Below are positions 1 through 6,196 of a stretch of DNA of 6,362 bases, one piece after another. The number at the start of each line of letters is the position of its first letter. The first letter of the stretch is position 1. This DNA comes from Sphingomonadales bacterium (lineage in GTDB: Bacteria > Pseudomonadota > Alphaproteobacteria > Sphingomonadales > Sphingomonadaceae): the NCBI GenBank assembly GCA_018971065.1, contig JAGWVC010000143.1, positions 1-6,362 of the forward strand, read 5' to 3'. Under the pieces are notes generated by a model. That model saw only the letters and a list, made by a program, of their open reading frames with translations. It was not told where the DNA came from and did not search any database. A program made the translations under genes and the position numbers.

Positions 1-1234
1 GCGCCGCCAGCACGGCCAACTGGCAGGTGAACGCCTTGGTCGAGGCAACGCCGATTTCCGGCCCGGCATGAGTGGGCAGCAGCAGGTCGGCCTCGCGCGC
101 CATCGAACTGGTCGGTACGTTGACCACCACGCCGATCGTCTGCCCGGCTGCCTTGCAGTGGCGCAGCGCCGCCAGCGTGTCCGCCGTTTCGCCCGATTGC
201 GAGATGAACAGCGCCAGCCCGCCCGGCTCCAGCACCGGATCGCGATAGCGGAATTCCGACGCGACATCGATGTCCACCGGCAGCCGCGCGAACTGCTCGA
301 ACCAGTACTTGGCGACCAGCCCCGCATAATACGACGTGCCGCAGGCGACGATGGTGACGCGCTTGATCGTCGAAAGGTCGAAATCGATCTGCGGCAGCGC
401 CACGCTTTCATCGACCTGGCGGATATAGCTGCGCAGCGTCTGCGCCACCACGGTCGGCTGTTCGTAGATTTCCTTCTGCATGAAGTGGCGGAAGTTGCCC
501 TTCTCGATCGCCACGGCCGACGCGCCCGAGGCGACCACGGCGCGCTTCACCGGGTTGTTGTCCTTGTCGAAGATCGACGCACCGTCGCGAGTCAGCACCA
601 CCCAGTCGCCTTCCTCAAGGTAGGTGATCTTCTGGGTCAGCGGCGCCAGCGCCAGCGCGTCGGAACCGAGATACATCTCGCCGTCGCCATAGCCCACCAC
701 CAGCGGCGAGCCGAGCCGGGCGCCGATCAGGATATCGGGATGACGGCGGAAGGCGATCGCCAGCGCGAACGCGCCGCGAAGCTGGGGCAGCGCCGCCTTC
801 ACCGCGTCCTCGGGCGAGGCACCGGCTTCCACCGCCTCGGAGACGAGGTGCGCGACCACTTCGGTGTCGGTATCGCTCTCGAACACGCGCCCCTTGGCGC
901 TGAGCGCTTCCTTCAGCGAGCGGAAGTTCTCGATGATGCCGTTATGCACCAGCGCCAGTTCGCCGGTGGCGTGCGGGTGCGCGTTGCTGGCCGTCGGCGC
1001 GCCGTGGGTGGCCCAGCGGGTGTGGGCGATGCCGACGGTGCCGGGCGCCGGGTTCACCGCCAGTTCCTTGACCAGGTTCAGCAGCTTGCCCGGCGCGCGC
1101 CGCCGGATCAGTTCGCCATCGAACACCGTGCATACGCCGGCCGAATCATAACCGCGATATTCCATGCGCCGCAGCCCGTCGACCAGACGGTCCGCCACTT
1201 CCTCACGCCCGATGATGCCGATGATGCCGCACAT
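1..1234 (-). CDS. glmS: Glutamine--fructose-6-phosphate aminotransferase (isomerizing), N-terminal 411 residues; 3' end off window
   Basis: Cytosolic enzyme that converts fructose-6-phosphate and glutamine to glucosamine-6-phosphate, the entry step to UDP-GlcNAc, peptidoglycan and lipid A. The reading frame starts MCGIIGIIG, placing the catalytic cysteine at residue 2, as required for a class II glutaminase after Met removal. The glutaminase motifs RWATHG (73-78), HNGIIEN (97-103) and SDTDTEV with D123 follow. The first sugar-isomerase (SIS) domain starts around residue 290, with CGTSYY, SEFRYR, SQSGETADT and, near the window edge, EIGVASTKAF. The family is about 605-610 residues long, so roughly the last 195 residues (second SIS domain) lie beyond position 1. 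Upstream, AAAAGG sits 9 bases before the ATG. The gene begins 16 bases after the vapC stop on the same strand, so it is probably cotranscribed with the toxin-antitoxin pair and perhaps with glmU. No frameshift is visible. Confidence 0.97.
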   Translation of the reverse strand, partial: MCGIIGIIGREEVADRLVDGLRRMEYRGYDSAGVCTVFDGELIRRRAPGKLLNLVKELAVNPAPGTVGIAHTRWATHGAPTASNAHPHATGELALVHNGIIENFRSLKEALSAKGRVFESDTDTEVVAHLVSEAVEAGASPEDAVKAALPQLRGAFALAIAFRRHPDILIGARLGSPLVVGYGDGEMYLGSDALALAPLTQKITYLEEGDWVVLTRDGASIFDKDNNPVKRAVVASGASAVAIEKGNFRHFMQKEIYEQPTVVAQTLRSYIRQVDESVALPQIDFDLSTIKRVTIVACGTSYYAGLVAKYWFEQFARLPVDIDVASEFRYRDPVLEPGGLALFISQSGETADTLAALRHCKAAGQTIGVVVNVPTSSMAREADLLLPTHAGPEIGVASTKAFTCQLAVLAA

Positions 1235-1250
1235 GTGCCGGTGCCTTTTG

Positions 1251-1616
1251 CTAGAGAGTATAGGGTATGCGGATGCCCGGCATGGCCGCCGGAAAATCCT
1301 GGGTGTTGCGGGTAACGAGAATGCGCCCGGTGACTTGCGCCGCCGCCAGCGTCAGCGCGTCGCCCAGCGCCATCGCCGGCCGTTGCGCGCGCAGGGTGGC
1401 GCCGCGCCGGGCGATATCCTCGCTCAATTCGATGATCTTGAAGTGGCGCAGGAATTCCTCGACCCGGTCGGAATCGTCGCGCGCGCCGGCCATGACCTCG
1501 GCCCAGCCCAGCCGGGTGATCGACCGTTCCGGCGTCGAGACGATCGCCGTGCGGGCCGGGGCCAGCCCCACCAGCGCATCCACCAGGATGGCGGTATCGA
1601 ACAGCGCGCTGTTCAT
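1251..1616 (-). CDS. vapC: PIN-domain toxin of the VapC type
   Basis: Predicted 121-residue PIN-domain ribonuclease, the toxin of a type II toxin-antitoxin pair; VapC proteins are Mg-dependent RNases that cut tRNA or rRNA. The acidic active-site residues are visible: D7 in LFDTAILVDAL, E40 in the GWAEVMAG segment, D86 in LGDALTLAAA, and D107 in the conserved C-terminal LVTRNTQDF. The length fits the family (about 120-140). I chose the ATG at 1616 because the D7 strand follows it directly and because it overlaps the upstream antitoxin stop as ATGA, which implies translational coupling. A longer in-frame extension to 1691 would add 25 Arg-rich residues unlike any PIN N-terminus and would lie wholly over the antitoxin gene. 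All four acidic residues are present, so the toxin looks intact. Its RNA target cannot be told from sequence. Confidence 0.9.
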   Translation of the reverse strand: MNSALFDTAILVDALVGLAPARTAIVSTPERSITRLGWAEVMAGARDDSDRVEEFLRHFKIIELSEDIARRGATLRAQRPAMALGDALTLAAAQVTGRILVTRNTQDFPAAMPGIRIPYTL

Positions 1617-1855
1617 GCTGCGGTGCCGTCCCCGGCGCGGATGCGGCGGGCATAGCCCTGCCCGTCGCCGATATCGGAACGATCGCGCCACATGCCGCAG
1701 AACGGGTCGATGCCCTTGCGCGAGGAACCTTCGCGCAACTGGGTCACCGCCTCGCGCACCAGCGCCGTCCGCGACAGGCCACGCTCGGCCGCGGCAGTAT
1801 CAAGCCAGCGGATGTCGTCGTCGGGGATCTCTACCAGCGTTCGCATCGGGTGCAT
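1613..1855 (-). CDS. vapB: Ribbon-helix-helix antitoxin (VapB-like) paired with the PIN toxin
   Basis: Predicted 80-residue antitoxin. The N-terminal half (MRTLVEIPDDDIRWLDTAAA, then ERGLSRTALVREAVTQLRE) has the RHH/CopG pattern: a short beta strand that contacts DNA, then two helices with the SRTALVREA turn. The C-terminal half (GIDPFCGMWRDR, then DGQGYARRIRA) resembles the toxin-neutralising tail of VapB proteins, with a Gly-x-Trp and a late Arg-rich element. The ATG at 1855 is preferred because GGGTGA stands 4 bases upstream. An ATG at 1846, giving MRTLVEIP, is also possible, and a TTG at 1867 is less likely. Its TGA overlaps the toxin ATG by 4 bases. The inverted repeat immediately upstream suggests that the VapBC complex represses its own promoter. 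The RHH call is clear; naming the pair VapBC follows the toxin class. Confidence 0.85.
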   Translation of the reverse strand: MHPMRTLVEIPDDDIRWLDTAAAERGLSRTALVREAVTQLREGSSRKGIDPFCGMWRDRSDIGDGQGYARRIRAGDGTAA

Positions 1856-1856
1856 G

Positions 1857-1873
1857 ATATCACCCAATGATAT
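1857..1873 (-). promoter_or_regulatory. Putative VapBC operator / promoter region
   Basis: The plus strand reads ATATCA-CCCAA-TGATAT, a perfect inverted repeat with 6-bp arms and a 5-base spacer, lying directly upstream of the antitoxin ATG at 1855. It overlaps a second 8-bp palindrome, TGATATCA (1855-1862), and direct repeats of ATGATAT at 1854 and 1867. On the coding (minus) strand it includes a -10-like TATATC, but I see no good -35 at proper spacing. RHH antitoxins typically bind short palindromes over their own promoter, so autoregulation is the natural reading. It also contains the GGGTGA ribosome-binding sequence. This AT-rich patch stands out from the surrounding GC-rich DNA. Confidence 0.5.
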
Positions 1874-1905
1874 ACAAGCAATGAACGATCGCGGAATCCC
1901 GAAAA

Positions 1906-3285
1906 TCAGCCCTTCTTCTCGGCCTTCTTCTTCTTCATCGCGTCATGGAAACGGTCGGCCCAGCCCGGCTTGACCAGTTGTTCGGCGCGCACCAGCCGCA
2001 GTTCGCCATCGGACACGTCGCGCGAAACCGCGCTGCCCGCCGCGACGATGGCGTCGGCGCCGATCCGCACCGGCGCGATCAGCGCCGAGTTCGAACCGAT
2101 GAACGCGCGTTCGCCGATCACCGTCTTGTACTTGAAATAGCCGTCGTAATTGCAGGTGATCGTCCCCGCCCCGATGTTGGCCCCCGCCCCCACTTCGGCA
2201 TCGCCGATGTACGACAGGTGGTTGGCCTTGGCGCCCTTGCCCAGCGTGGCCTTCTTAACCTCGACGAAGTTGCCGACCTTGGCCTTTTCCATCAGCACCG
2301 CGCCCGGCCGCAGCCGCGCGTAAGGCCCGATTTCGGCGCCGCTGGCGATGCTGGCGCCTTCCAGGTGGCTGAATGCGTGGATCGTCACCCCGTCGGCGAC
2401 CGACACGCCGGGGGCGAACACCACGTTCTGTTCGACGGTAACGTCGCGCCCCAGCACCGTGTCCCACGCAAACCACACCGTTTCGGGCGCCACCAGCGTC
2501 GCGCCGTCGTCCATCGCCTGCTTGCGGCGGCGCGTCTGCCAGCGGCCTTCCGCCTCGGCCAGTTCGCTGCGGCTGTTGATACCGGCCACTTCGTCGGCAT
2601 CGTCGGTCACCACCACCGCGCAGACGCGCCCATCGGCATTGGCGATGTTGACGATGTCGGTCAGGTAGTATTCGCCCTGGGCGTTGCTGTTGCCCACGCG
2701 GGCCAGCAGCGCGAACAGTTCGGCGCTTTTCACCGCCATCAGCCCGGAATTGCACAGGCGGCAGGCGCGTTCCTCGGCAGAAGCGTCCTTATGCTCCACC
2801 ATTTTCGCGATCCGGCCGTCGCTGGCGATGACGCGGCCATATTGCAGCGCGTCCGCCGGCTCGAACCCCAGCACCACCACGGCCGGTGCATCGGCCGCGT
2901 TCAGCCGGTCCAGCATGGCGCGCATCGTTTCGGCGCGCACGAACGGAACATCGCCGTAAAGGATCAGCACGTCGCCGCTGAACCCGGCCAGCGCCGCTTC
3001 GGCCTGCTGCACGGCATGGCCGGTGCCCAGTTGCGGCTCCTGCACGGCGATGGCAGCGCGATCGCCCAGCGCCTTTTCCAGTTGTTCACGCCCGTGCCCG
3101 GCCACGACAACCCAGCGCGCCGGGTCCAGCGCGGCGGCGCTGGCCATCAGGTGCTCAACCATCGGCCGGCCGGCAATCGGGTGCAGCACCTTGTGCAGAT
3201 CGCTTTTCATGCGGGTGCCCTTGCCGGCGGCAAGAACGACGACGGCGAGTTGCGGGGCGGACGAAACGGCAGGATTCTGGGTCAT
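1906..3285 (-). CDS. glmU: Bifunctional N-acetylglucosamine-1-phosphate uridyltransferase / glucosamine-1-phosphate acetyltransferase
   Basis: A 459-residue cytosolic enzyme that acetylates glucosamine-1-phosphate with acetyl-CoA and then couples it to UTP, yielding UDP-GlcNAc. The N-terminal pyrophosphorylase domain (about 12-240) carries the nucleotide-binding signature LAAGKGTRMKSDLHKVLH (18-35), where the usual proline before the catalytic-loop lysine is His31. It also has LYGDVPF, the QEPQLGTGHA uridine-binding stretch, and YYLTDIV. The C-terminal left-handed beta-helix has hexapeptide repeats, the acetyltransferase histidine in NHLSYIGDAEVG (about H356) and GAGTITCNYDG. The tail is lysine-rich (MKKKKAEKKG). 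The start at 3285 is chosen because AAGGAA lies 7 bases upstream and the protein then has the family length; a 90-residue upstream extension would run antisense through the neighbouring phosphatase gene. glmU is divergent from gph, and the next minus-strand gene, vapB, begins 50 bases after its stop. Confidence 0.97.
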   Translation of the reverse strand: MTQNPAVSSAPQLAVVVLAAGKGTRMKSDLHKVLHPIAGRPMVEHLMASAAALDPARWVVVAGHGREQLEKALGDRAAIAVQEPQLGTGHAVQQAEAALAGFSGDVLILYGDVPFVRAETMRAMLDRLNAADAPAVVVLGFEPADALQYGRVIASDGRIAKMVEHKDASAEERACRLCNSGLMAVKSAELFALLARVGNSNAQGEYYLTDIVNIANADGRVCAVVVTDDADEVAGINSRSELAEAEGRWQTRRRKQAMDDGATLVAPETVWFAWDTVLGRDVTVEQNVVFAPGVSVADGVTIHAFSHLEGASIASGAEIGPYARLRPGAVLMEKAKVGNFVEVKKATLGKGAKANHLSYIGDAEVGAGANIGAGTITCNYDGYFKYKTVIGERAFIGSNSALIAPVRIGADAIVAAGSAVSRDVSDGELRLVRAEQLVKPGWADRFHDAMKKKKAEKKG

Positions 3286-3346
3286 GCCCGGTTCCTTGCC
3301 ACCAATTTCTTGCGGATTCCATACAGGCAAGGCATCGGCGGCAGCG
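3286..3346. promoter_or_regulatory. Divergent spacer between glmU and the HAD phosphatase gene
   Basis: These 61 bases must hold the start signals for two divergent genes. The glmU ribosome-binding sequence (AAGGAA on the minus strand) is at the left side. A 7-bp inverted repeat, CCTTGCC (3294-3300) and GGCAAGG (3326-3332), frames the spacer, separated by 25 bases; its left arm overlaps the glmU ribosome-binding sequence. On the plus strand TTGCCA (3296-3301) is a weak -35 candidate, with CATACA about 18 bases further on. No strong consensus promoter is evident, so the promoter position is inference. Confidence 0.35.
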
Positions 3347-4024
3347 ATGACCACATTTCCTTTCGCGATCGTCGGGTTCGACCTTGACGGCACCCTGCTC
3401 GACACCGCCGGCGACCTTGGCGTCGCGCTTAACCACGCGCTGGCGCTGATCGGCCGCCCGGCGGTCTCGGGCGAACAGACCCGCGACCTGATCGGCGGCG
3501 GCGCGAAACGGATGCTGGAGCGCGCGCTGGCGTTGACCGGCGGTGCCGAGGGCATCGACGTCGCCGCGCTGCACCGCGATCTCGTCGCGTTCTATGCCCG
3601 CAACATCGCCGCGCACACCTGCCATTTTCCCGGTGGCCTGCAAATGCTCGACGACCTCGCGGCGCGCGGGGTCAAGCTGGCCATCGCCACCAACAAGCTG
3701 GAGGAACTGGCCGTCAAGTTGCTGGACGAGCTGGGGCTCACCTCGCGGTTCTACACGATCATCGGTGGCGACACACTGGGCCCCGGCCGCGCCAAGCCGA
3801 AGCCCGACATGCTGCACGAAATGGTCGCCCGCGCCGGGCTTGGACCGTCCGCGCGCGCCGCCTTCATCGGCGACACCACCTACGACACCCACGCCGCCCG
3901 TGCCGCCGGCCTGCCCTGCGTGGCGGTCAGTTTCGGCTTCAACGATCTGCCCCCGGCCGAACTGGGCGCCGATGCGGTGATCGATCACTACGACCAACTG
4001 GTCCCGGTGCTGGAAACGCTGTAG
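3347..4024 (+). CDS. gph: HAD-family phosphatase, phosphoglycolate phosphatase-like
   Basis: A 225-residue HAD hydrolase with all four motifs. Motif I is FDLDGTLLDT, with nucleophile D12 and acid/base D14. Motif II is the threonine in AIATNK (T115). The motif III lysine is in AKPKPD (K150). Motif IV is FIGDTTYDTHAA (D176 and D180). The helical cap between motifs I and II (about 20-95) places it in the Gph/PGP subgroup. Its usual assignment is hydrolysis of 2-phosphoglycolate, but the same fold and cap are found in MupP, a MurNAc-6-phosphate phosphatase of cell-wall recycling. The neighbouring glmU and glmS make that alternative worth keeping. The ATG at 3347 is used because motif I then starts at residue 11, as in relatives; the frame stays open far upstream only as antisense to glmU. 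The ribosome-binding sequence is weak (GGCGGCAG). The dehydrogenase gene follows 23 bases downstream. Confidence 0.88.
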   Translation: MTTFPFAIVGFDLDGTLLDTAGDLGVALNHALALIGRPAVSGEQTRDLIGGGAKRMLERALALTGGAEGIDVAALHRDLVAFYARNIAAHTCHFPGGLQMLDDLAARGVKLAIATNKLEELAVKLLDELGLTSRFYTIIGGDTLGPGRAKPKPDMLHEMVARAGLGPSARAAFIGDTTYDTHAARAAGLPCVAVSFGFNDLPPAELGADAVIDHYDQLVPVLETL

Positions 4025-4047
4025 CTTCGCTGTCGAGGAGGCCCCCC

Positions 4048-4953
4048 ATGTCGCTGTCGTTTGCAGGAAAAGTCGCCATCGTCACCGGTGCCGGGGGCGG
4101 CCTTGGCCGGTCCTATGCGCGCGAACTGGCCCGGCGCGGCGCCCAGGTCGTCGTCAACGATCTCGGCGGCGCGCGCGACGGCACCGGCCATTCCGATGCG
4201 GCGCTGGCCGTGGTCGAGGAAATCCGCGCGGCCGGCGGTGAGGCGATGGCCAATGGCGGCGACGTTACCAGCTATGACCAGATGGTCGAGATGGTCGCCC
4301 GCGCGAAAGAAGCCTGGGGCGGCGTCCATATCCTGATCGCCAACGCCGGTATCCTGCGCGACAAGTCGTTCGCCAAGATGGAGCCGGCCGATTTCGAACT
4401 GGTCGTCCGCGTCCACCTGCTCGGCTCGGCCAACTGCGCCAAGGCGGTGTGGGAAACGATGCGCGCGCAGAATCACGGCCGCATCCTGCTGACCACGTCA
4501 TCCAGCGGGCTGGGCGGCAATTTCGGCCAGGCCAACTATGCCGCGGCCAAGCTGGGCGTGGTGGGGCTGGCCCGGACACTTCACCTCGAAGGCGCGAAGC
4601 ATGACATCCGCGTCAACGCCCTGGCCCCCACCGCCGGCACGCGGATGACCCAGGACATCTTCCCCGAACAGGCGTTCCAGGCGTTCGAGCCCGACGCGGT
4701 CACCCCGGCGGCGCTATTCCTGGTCAGCGAGGGTGCGCCATCCAACGTCATCGTCGGCGCCGGTGGCGGCGTGTTCCAGTCCGTCTTCATCACCATGAAC
4801 GACGGCGTGCTGCTGGCCCCCGGCGAATGCACGCTGGAAGGGTTTGCCGCCGCCTGGCCGCGCATCTCGGACCGCACGGGCGATCGCCCGTTCAGCAACG
4901 GCGTCGAACAGGCGATGCACGCGATGGGCGTGATCCAGACGGCGCGAAGCTGA
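4048..4953 (+). CDS. Short-chain dehydrogenase, (3R)-hydroxyacyl-CoA dehydrogenase (MFE-2 / HSD17B4) type
   Basis: A 301-residue classical SDR. The cofactor loop is TGAGGGLG (13-20), and VVNDLGG with D38 points to NAD rather than NADP. D72-V73 and NAG (99-101) follow the Rossmann pattern. The catalytic set is S151 (TTSSSG), Y164 and K168 (NYAAAK). The segments GILRDKSFAKM, NFGQANYAAAK and HLEGAKHDIRVNALAP, and the roughly 75-residue C-terminal extension, match the dehydrogenase domain of peroxisomal multifunctional enzyme 2. The enzyme probably oxidises a 3-hydroxyacyl-CoA in fatty-acid or steroid-like side-chain breakdown. No hydratase or SCP2 domain is attached. A strong GAGGAGG lies 6 bases before the ATG. 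The 23-base gap to gph suggests cotranscription, though the two functions have no obvious link. The substrate is not determined by sequence. Confidence 0.88.
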   Translation: MSLSFAGKVAIVTGAGGGLGRSYARELARRGAQVVVNDLGGARDGTGHSDAALAVVEEIRAAGGEAMANGGDVTSYDQMVEMVARAKEAWGGVHILIANAGILRDKSFAKMEPADFELVVRVHLLGSANCAKAVWETMRAQNHGRILLTTSSSGLGGNFGQANYAAAKLGVVGLARTLHLEGAKHDIRVNALAPTAGTRMTQDIFPEQAFQAFEPDAVTPAALFLVSEGAPSNVIVGAGGGVFQSVFITMNDGVLLAPGECTLEGFAAAWPRISDRTGDRPFSNGVEQAMHAMGVIQTARS

Positions 4954-4977
4954 ACGCAAGCGGCCGGAAAGCAATCA

Positions 4978-5006
4978 GGCGGCGCGCGATCCCGTCGCAC
5001 GCCGCC
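4978..5006. terminator. Strong hairpin in convergent gap (first of two)
   Basis: GGCGGCG (4978-4984) pairs with CGCCGCC (5000-5006). After one mismatch (C4985/A4999), GCGA (4986-4989) pairs with TCGC (4995-4998), closing a 5-base loop. This gives 11 of 12 pairs, nearly all G-C. It starts 24 bases after the dehydrogenase stop. There is no U-run on the plus side; on the minus strand the hairpin is followed by TGATTGCTTTCC, which is only mildly T-rich. It may act as a terminator or transcript-end stabiliser for the peroxiredoxin message, the dehydrogenase message, or both. Confidence 0.5.
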
Positions 5007-5010
5007 CGAG

Positions 5011-5035
5011 AGGCCGGATCGGAGAGGTCCGGCCT
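5011..5035. terminator. Second hairpin in convergent gap, possible bidirectional terminator
   Basis: AGGCCGGA (5011-5018) and TCCGGCCT (5028-5035) form a perfect 8-bp stem with a 9-base loop. It starts 4 bases after the first hairpin and ends 12 bases before the peroxiredoxin stop codon. There is no poly-T tract on either strand. Its place between two convergent genes supports a role at transcript ends; intrinsic termination is not proven. Confidence 0.5.
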
Positions 5036-5047
5036 TGCACAAAGCCG

Positions 5048-5587
5048 TCAGGCCACCGTTTCGGCATCGAGTGCCGCCAGGATGTTCTCGGGCGAGCTTT
5101 CGCCATAAGGATCGCCGTTCAGGCCGTCGTCGTTGATGCCCGGTTCCTCGAACCAGTGAGTCACGCGGTTGTCATCGACCACCATCGCATAGCGCCACGA
5201 CCGCTGGCCGAAGCCGAGGTGGTCCTTGTTGATCAACATGCCCATGCGGCGGGTGAACGCGCCCGAACCGTCGGGCAGCAGCTTGACGTTCTTCAGCCCC
5301 AGGTTCTTGCCCCACTGGTACATCACGAAAGCATCGTTCACCGAGATGCAGTAGACTTCATCGACGCCGTGGCTCTTGAACACGTCGTAGAGGCGTTCGA
5401 AATTCGGGCACTGCTCGTTGCTGCACGTGGGCGTGAACGCGCCGGGGAGCGAGAACACCACGACCTTCTTGCCGGCGAATGCGTCGCGGACTTTCAGGTC
5501 CTGCCAGCGGAACGGGTTCGGGCCTTCCACGGCATCGTCGCGCACGCGGGTCTTCAGGGTCACGTCGGGAATCTGGCGGTCGATCAT
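5048..5587 (-). CDS. Peroxiredoxin, Prx5/AhpE-like thioredoxin-fold family
   Basis: A 179-residue cytosolic peroxidase that reduces hydrogen peroxide or organic peroxides through a peroxidatic cysteine. The active-site segment SLPGAFTPTCSNEQCP (46-61) gives the Prx signature with C55 as peroxidatic residue, preceded by P48 and T52. The active-site arginine is R132 in QRSWRYAMVVDD. Two more cysteines (C60, C80) are present; either could serve in recycling, but which one cannot be read from sequence. The length and the GKKVVVFSLPGAFTPTCS wording fit the Prx5 subfamily, whose members use thioredoxin or glutathione/glutaredoxin. No signal peptide is visible. The ATG at 5587 has CGGAG 6 bases upstream. 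The gene is convergent with the dehydrogenase and divergent from the membrane-protein gene; regulation may act in the 198-bp spacer. Confidence 0.95.
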   Translation of the reverse strand: MIDRQIPDVTLKTRVRDDAVEGPNPFRWQDLKVRDAFAGKKVVVFSLPGAFTPTCSNEQCPNFERLYDVFKSHGVDEVYCISVNDAFVMYQWGKNLGLKNVKLLPDGSGAFTRRMGMLINKDHLGFGQRSWRYAMVVDDNRVTHWFEEPGINDDGLNGDPYGESSPENILAALDAETVA

Positions 5588-5659
5588 GGTTGGCTCCGTG
5601 TTGGGAAAGGGTTGGGGGAATGCGTTGAAAGCGTCTCTAGGGCGTCGCTCACGATCGAC

Positions 5660-5693
5660 AAAACCGAACGATATGGACAGTGTAATCGGTTTT
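5660..5693. promoter_or_regulatory. Inverted repeat in the prx / membrane-protein divergent spacer
   Basis: AAAACCGA (5660-5667) and TCGGTTTT (5686-5693) are perfect 8-bp inverted arms separated by 18 bases. A second pair, CGATATG (5669-5675) and CATATCG (5711-5717), interlocks with it. The pairs lie in the 198-base non-coding stretch between the divergent peroxiredoxin and membrane-protein genes, about 75 bases upstream of the peroxiredoxin ATG. The arms are AT-richer than the genome and could bind a dimeric regulator. A TTGACC (minus strand, plus 5697-5702) is a -35-like element, but no -10 occurs at consensus distance. The rest of the spacer shows no gene. Confidence 0.35.
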
Positions 5694-5785
5694 TCCGGTC
5701 AATCGCGTAACATATCGCCGCTTGCAGCCAACTGCCGGCGGGCGCAGAGTTTCCCGAAGGCAGGACAAAGGGGGAGAATGGCGCG

Positions 5786-6196
5786 ATGCGACGCTTCTGG
5801 TTGATTGCCACGCTGATCCTGTTGTGGAGTCTGGCCGGGCTGTTCGCCTGGTACAGCCAGTCCCACGCCAACCTTGCCGAACTGGCGAAATCCGATCCCG
5901 ACAGCGCCCGCGCGTTTGGCACGATGCCGCGCTGGGCCTGGGCGGCCTATGCGTTGGCCACCTGGGCGGGTGTGGCCGGCGCGGTGGCGCTGCTGGCGCG
6001 CAGCCGCCATGCCGCAGCGCTGTTCATGCTGTCGCTGCTGGGCGTCGTCGCCCAGTTCGGCTGGTCGTTCCTGGGCAGCGGCATCCTTGCTGCCAAGGGG
6101 CCGGGGGCGGCGGTGTTTCCGATTGTGATCGCGCTGATCGCGGTGGCGGAAATCGTGTGGTCGCGGCGCCAGGTAGCGGCCGGAAACCTGCGCTAA
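5786..6196 (+). CDS. Small four-helix integral membrane protein of unknown function
   Basis: A 136-residue protein with four predicted membrane helices at about 4-23, 50-71, 76-98 and 108-126. A hydrophilic segment (24-49, with AELAKSDPDSARAFGTMP) lies between helices 1 and 2, and the C-terminus is basic (SRRQ). The first helix begins MRRFWLIATLILLW and keeps hydrophobic residues to Y23, so it may be an anchor rather than a cleaved signal. The pattern recalls a family of about 130-150-residue four-helix proteins sometimes labelled 'sugar transporter' without experimental support; I do not assign a function. The start at 5786 has GGGGAG 9 bases upstream. An ATG at 5778 in another frame is too close to that sequence and stops after 8 codons. 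The stop TAA is inside the palindrome that follows. It is divergent from the peroxiredoxin gene. Confidence 0.8.
   Translation: MRRFWLIATLILLWSLAGLFAWYSQSHANLAELAKSDPDSARAFGTMPRWAWAAYALATWAGVAGAVALLARSRHAAALFMLSLLGVVAQFGWSFLGSGILAAKGPGAAVFPIVIALIAVAEIVWSRRQVAAGNLR

Noticed and set aside
68..1315. Long plus-strand open frame of 415 codons opposite glmS
   Set aside because: Its product is Arg/His/Gln-rich low-complexity sequence, typical of an antisense frame in GC-rich DNA, and it lies wholly over the well-supported glmS gene.
1617..1691. N-terminal extension of the PIN toxin
   Set aside because: The 25 added residues are Arg/Pro-rich, overlap the antitoxin gene, and would move the catalytic D7 far from the N-terminus. 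The ATGA overlap supports the start at 1616.
1945..3387. Plus-strand open frame of 480 codons opposite glmU
   Set aside because: Its composition is biased to Arg, His, Ala and Gly with no recognisable domain, and glmU on the other strand has full family motifs. It is an antisense shadow.
3286..3555. N-terminal extension of glmU to 549 residues
   Set aside because: The extra 90 residues would be antisense to the HAD phosphatase motif I region. The ATG at 3285 has a proper ribosome-binding sequence and gives the normal GlmU length.
5156..5710. Plus-strand open frame opposite the peroxiredoxin gene
   Set aside because: It is antisense to a clear Prx gene, and its sequence shows the His/Arg/Glu/Val bias of a shadow frame with no known motif.
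5778..5804. Eight-codon open frame (MARCDASG) overlapping the membrane-protein start, as a possible leader peptide
   Set aside because: Its ATG is only one base from the GGGGAG sequence, too close for good initiation, and nothing suggests attenuation.
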